A DNA stretch of 64,000 nucleotides from Levilinea sp. (GTDB lineage: Bacteria; Chloroflexota; Anaerolineae; Anaerolineales; Anaerolineaceae), in contig JARKPO010000066.1 in NCBI GenBank assembly GCA_029975215.1, positions 62,001-126,000 on the forward strand, given 5' to 3'. The number at the start of each line of letters is the position of its first letter. The first letter of the stretch is position 1. The notes under the pieces were generated by a model. The model was not told where the DNA came from and searched no databases. It saw only the letters and a program-made list of their open reading frames with translations. This document shows positions 62,042-64,000 of this stretch, one piece after another. The position numbers were made by a program, and so were the translations under genes.

Positions 62042-63301
62042 TTGAAACCGAAACCAAAAAAGCTGTGGATGGTGCTGGGTATTACCGGCTTTATTTTGAT
62101 CATTCTCGCGGGTCTCACGGTAGTTAATCTGAATTATTCGCGGCAGAACCCGGGAGGTAATGATTTTTTGGTGCACTGGGTGGGGACGCGCGCTCTGTTG
62201 CTGGACGGCATGAGCCCTTACAGCGACGAAACGGCACTGAAGATTCAAGAGATGGCCTATGGACGGCCTGCGCGTCCGGGGGAACATGAACTGCGGGTGG
62301 CATACCCGGTGTATTCGGTGGCGGTCTTTTTCCCCTTCGCGTTGGTGAATGATTTCAATTTGGCGCGGGCCTTGTGGATGACTTTGCTGGAGGCAGCTTT
62401 GCTACTGCTGACGTATTTCAGCATCCGGCTGGTGAATTGGAAACCGGGGTTGCTATCTTTGGCGGCTTTTTTTGTGTTTGGCGTGCTGTGGTATCACTCG
62501 GTACGGCCGTTGATCAACGGAAATGCGGTTATCCTGGTGGCTTTAGGGCTGGTGGGGGGATTGACGGCACTGCGGGCGCGGATGGATGAATTGGCGGGGA
62601 TTTTGTTCGCCCTGACGACGATCAAGCCGCAGGTGGTGGTGCTGGTGGTGGCGTGGGTGTTGGTGTGGGGCGTCACTCAGCGCCGCTGGAGGCTGGTGAG
62701 CTGGCTGGTGGGTACTGAGGTGATCTTGATTGCAGTGGGTTTTTTACTGCTGCCCAATTGGCTGTTGGAAAACCTGCGGGAAGTGCTGCGTTACCCAGGG
62801 TATAACCCGCCGGGGACCTTGACTGCGGCATTGGCGAGCTGGTTCCCCAGCGTGGGTAGGCGTATCGGCATGGTGGTTTCGGGCATACTGGCCCTTGTGC
62901 TCTTGGTCGAGTGGAATTATGGCCGCCACAAACCCTACCATGTCTTTTTGTGGACGTTCTTTTTGACGCTGACGGTCAGCCAATGGATTGGCATTCAAAC
63001 CGACCCCGGCAACTTCATTGTGCTGCTGCCGGCCTTGGCGCTGGTTTTTGCTACCTGGGAAGCGCGTTGGCGGCATTCAGGGAAAACCTTGACCGGGGTG
63101 AACTTGCTGGTTTTGCTGGTGGGAATCTGGTGGTTATTTATCAGCACGGTGTCATTTGGAGATCAGCCGCAGCAAAGTGCGCTGTTATTCCTGCCGCTGC
63201 CAGCTTACCTGATGGTGACTTTGTATTGGATCCGGTGGTGGGCGGTGAGCCCCCCGGCGACTTTATACGAACCCATCGCGGCCGACGAAGAAATATTTTG
63301 A
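62042..63301 (+). CDS. Membrane glycosyltransferase, GT87 family (DUF2029)
   Basis: Polyprenyl-phosphate-mannose-type glycosyltransferase of 419 residues. A first helix is followed by the outside loop DFLVHWVGTRALLLDGMSPYSDETAL, in which the Asp-Glu pair is the likely catalytic motif. About eleven helices follow. The start is TTG with AAGGAG upstream, and TATAAT (62007-62012) is a likely -10. The next glycosyltransferase starts 3 nt after its stop, so they are one operon. Confidence 0.85.
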   Translation: MKPKPKKLWMVLGITGFILIILAGLTVVNLNYSRQNPGGNDFLVHWVGTRALLLDGMSPYSDETALKIQEMAYGRPARPGEHELRVAYPVYSVAVFFPFALVNDFNLARALWMTLLEAALLLLTYFSIRLVNWKPGLLSLAAFFVFGVLWYHSVRPLINGNAVILVALGLVGGLTALRARMDELAGILFALTTIKPQVVVLVVAWVLVWGVTQRRWRLVSWLVGTEVILIAVGFLLLPNWLLENLREVLRYPGYNPPGTLTAALASWFPSVGRRIGMVVSGILALVLLVEWNYGRHKPYHVFLWTFFLTLTVSQWIGIQTDPGNFIVLLPALALVFATWEARWRHSGKTLTGVNLLVLLVGIWWLFISTVSFGDQPQQSALLFLPLPAYLMVTLYWIRWWAVSPPATLYEPIAADEEIF

Positions 63302-63304
63302 GTT

Positions 63305-64000
63305 ATGAAGAAAGCACGGGTGATTTTAGGGTTGGAACTGGGGGCCGCTTTGGTTTTGAGGCTGCTTTTTGCCCAAACGCGCAGCATTCAATACGATGAT
63401 GCGTTTACGATCCTGCTGGCTGAGCGGCCTTTAGCGAATATTGTGGCAGGAACGGCGGCGGATACGATGCCGCCTTTGTTTTATTTCTTGCTGCATTATT
63501 GGGAGATGGTAAACAGCGAGATGCTGTGGCTGCGGCTGCTGCCCACGCTGCTGAACCTGGGCAGCCTGGTGTTTCTGTACTTGCTGATGCGCGATCTGGT
63601 GGGGCGGCGGGCGGCCTTGTGGGCGGTGGGTTTGGCGGCCATTTCGCCGCTGCAAATATTTCACGCCCAGGACGTGCGCATGTACGCTCTGTTGGCTTTT
63701 TGTCAGATTGGGTATTTGTGGTTTTTCATCCGCATTTGGCAATATTGGCAGGCCAACCAGCGCATTTTGGGTTGGGCTGGCGCAGGGTTGGTGGGGATGG
63801 GGGCAGCGGCCATGTACAGCCACAATTTGGCTATCTTTGGTCTGGCGGCGCCGAGTCTGTTTCTTCTGGTGCGGCGCGAATGGCGGCTGCTGCTGCGGTT
63901 GACGGCGATGCAGCTTGTGGTGGGCTTGCTGGCAGCGCCCTGGTTATGGATGATTCCAGGGCAGGTAGAGAAAATTCAGAGAGCCTTCTGGACGCCGCGG
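63305..64000 (+). CDS. Membrane glycosyltransferase, GT39-like (C-terminus cut off)
   Basis: The visible 232 residues start MKKARVILGLELGAALVLRL. The first loop reads QTRSIQYDDAFTILLAERPL, with an Asp-Asp pair at the usual Asp-Glu position. A TMPPLFYFLLHYW segment and HAQDVRMYALLAF follow, typical of ArnT/PMT-like transferases. Four or more further helices run to the window edge with the frame still open. It is coupled to the GT87 gene. The full length is probably about 500 residues. Confidence 0.85.
   Translation, partial: MKKARVILGLELGAALVLRLLFAQTRSIQYDDAFTILLAERPLANIVAGTAADTMPPLFYFLLHYWEMVNSEMLWLRLLPTLLNLGSLVFLYLLMRDLVGRRAALWAVGLAAISPLQIFHAQDVRMYALLAFCQIGYLWFFIRIWQYWQANQRILGWAGAGLVGMGAAAMYSHNLAIFGLAAPSLFLLVRREWRLLLRLTAMQLVVGLLAAPWLWMIPGQVEKIQRAFWTPR

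Overview
The window is a stretch of bacterial chromosome with moderately high G+C, densely packed with genes on both strands. It has no phage genes, insertion sequences or CRISPR array. Gene content suggests Chloroflexota, most likely class Anaerolineae. The supporting clues are a RodZ-like protein with two HTH domains, a RecG with a long proline-rich N-terminal extension, the paired B12-radical SAM/DUF2344 genes, a PrkC-Rpe-RpmB-Asp23-FakA-RecG-CoaD neighbourhood shared with Firmicutes, many membrane glycosyltransferases and T/P-rich linkers. The assignment is by gene content only; no rRNA is present to confirm it.

Layout. 1-7.3 kb: rimO (cut by the left edge), rodZ-like and rplI; a divergent CAP/LysM cell-surface protein; then a minus-strand antiporter, P-II-like and DUF1786 set. 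7.4-16.4 kb: methylmalonyl-CoA mutase large subunit and epimerase, an M42 peptidase, the F1 part of ATP synthase (atpA-G-D-C, without F0 or delta genes) and a degenerate MreB. 16.4-25.2 kb, all minus strand: Rex, a large lipoprotein coupled to a YugP-type zinc peptidase, tRNA-Arg(CCG), PrsW, the radical SAM pair, an SDR lacking the usual active-site Tyr and Lys, and DUF503. 25.3-38.2 kb: folC and lon on plus; then coaD, recG, DegV/FakB-like, FakA-like, Asp23, rpe and a Ser/Thr kinase on minus, with rpmB reversed inside the block. 38.4-45.7 kb: a broken 4Fe-4S gene, a Ca2+/H+ exchanger, small proteins, then glnA, DUF362, purB and an orphan corrinoid protein on minus. 46-52 kb: a six-gene signalling operon. 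52-64 kb: thioredoxin, MurA, hydrolase, YyaL-like, GNAT, and a set of four integral-membrane glycosyltransferases around a nitrilase; the last gene runs off the right edge.

The most distinctive system is the operon at 46.1-51.9 kb. It encodes a soluble Ser/Thr kinase fused to a PQQ-type beta-propeller, a PP2C phosphatase, a J-domain-vWA fusion, a zinc-ribbon-FHA protein, an unknown 79-residue protein and an orphan OmpR-type response regulator. A consensus sigma-70-type promoter, a leader with a coupled short ORF and two palindromes lie upstream. It resembles kinase-PP2C-vWA triads but has additional parts. Other notable points are a MreB with changed ATPase residues, a MurA with Asp in place of the fosfomycin-target Cys, several genes whose -10 box lies so close to the ATG that their mRNAs look leaderless, and a 4Fe-4S gene apparently broken by loss of one copy of a 14-bp tandem repeat.
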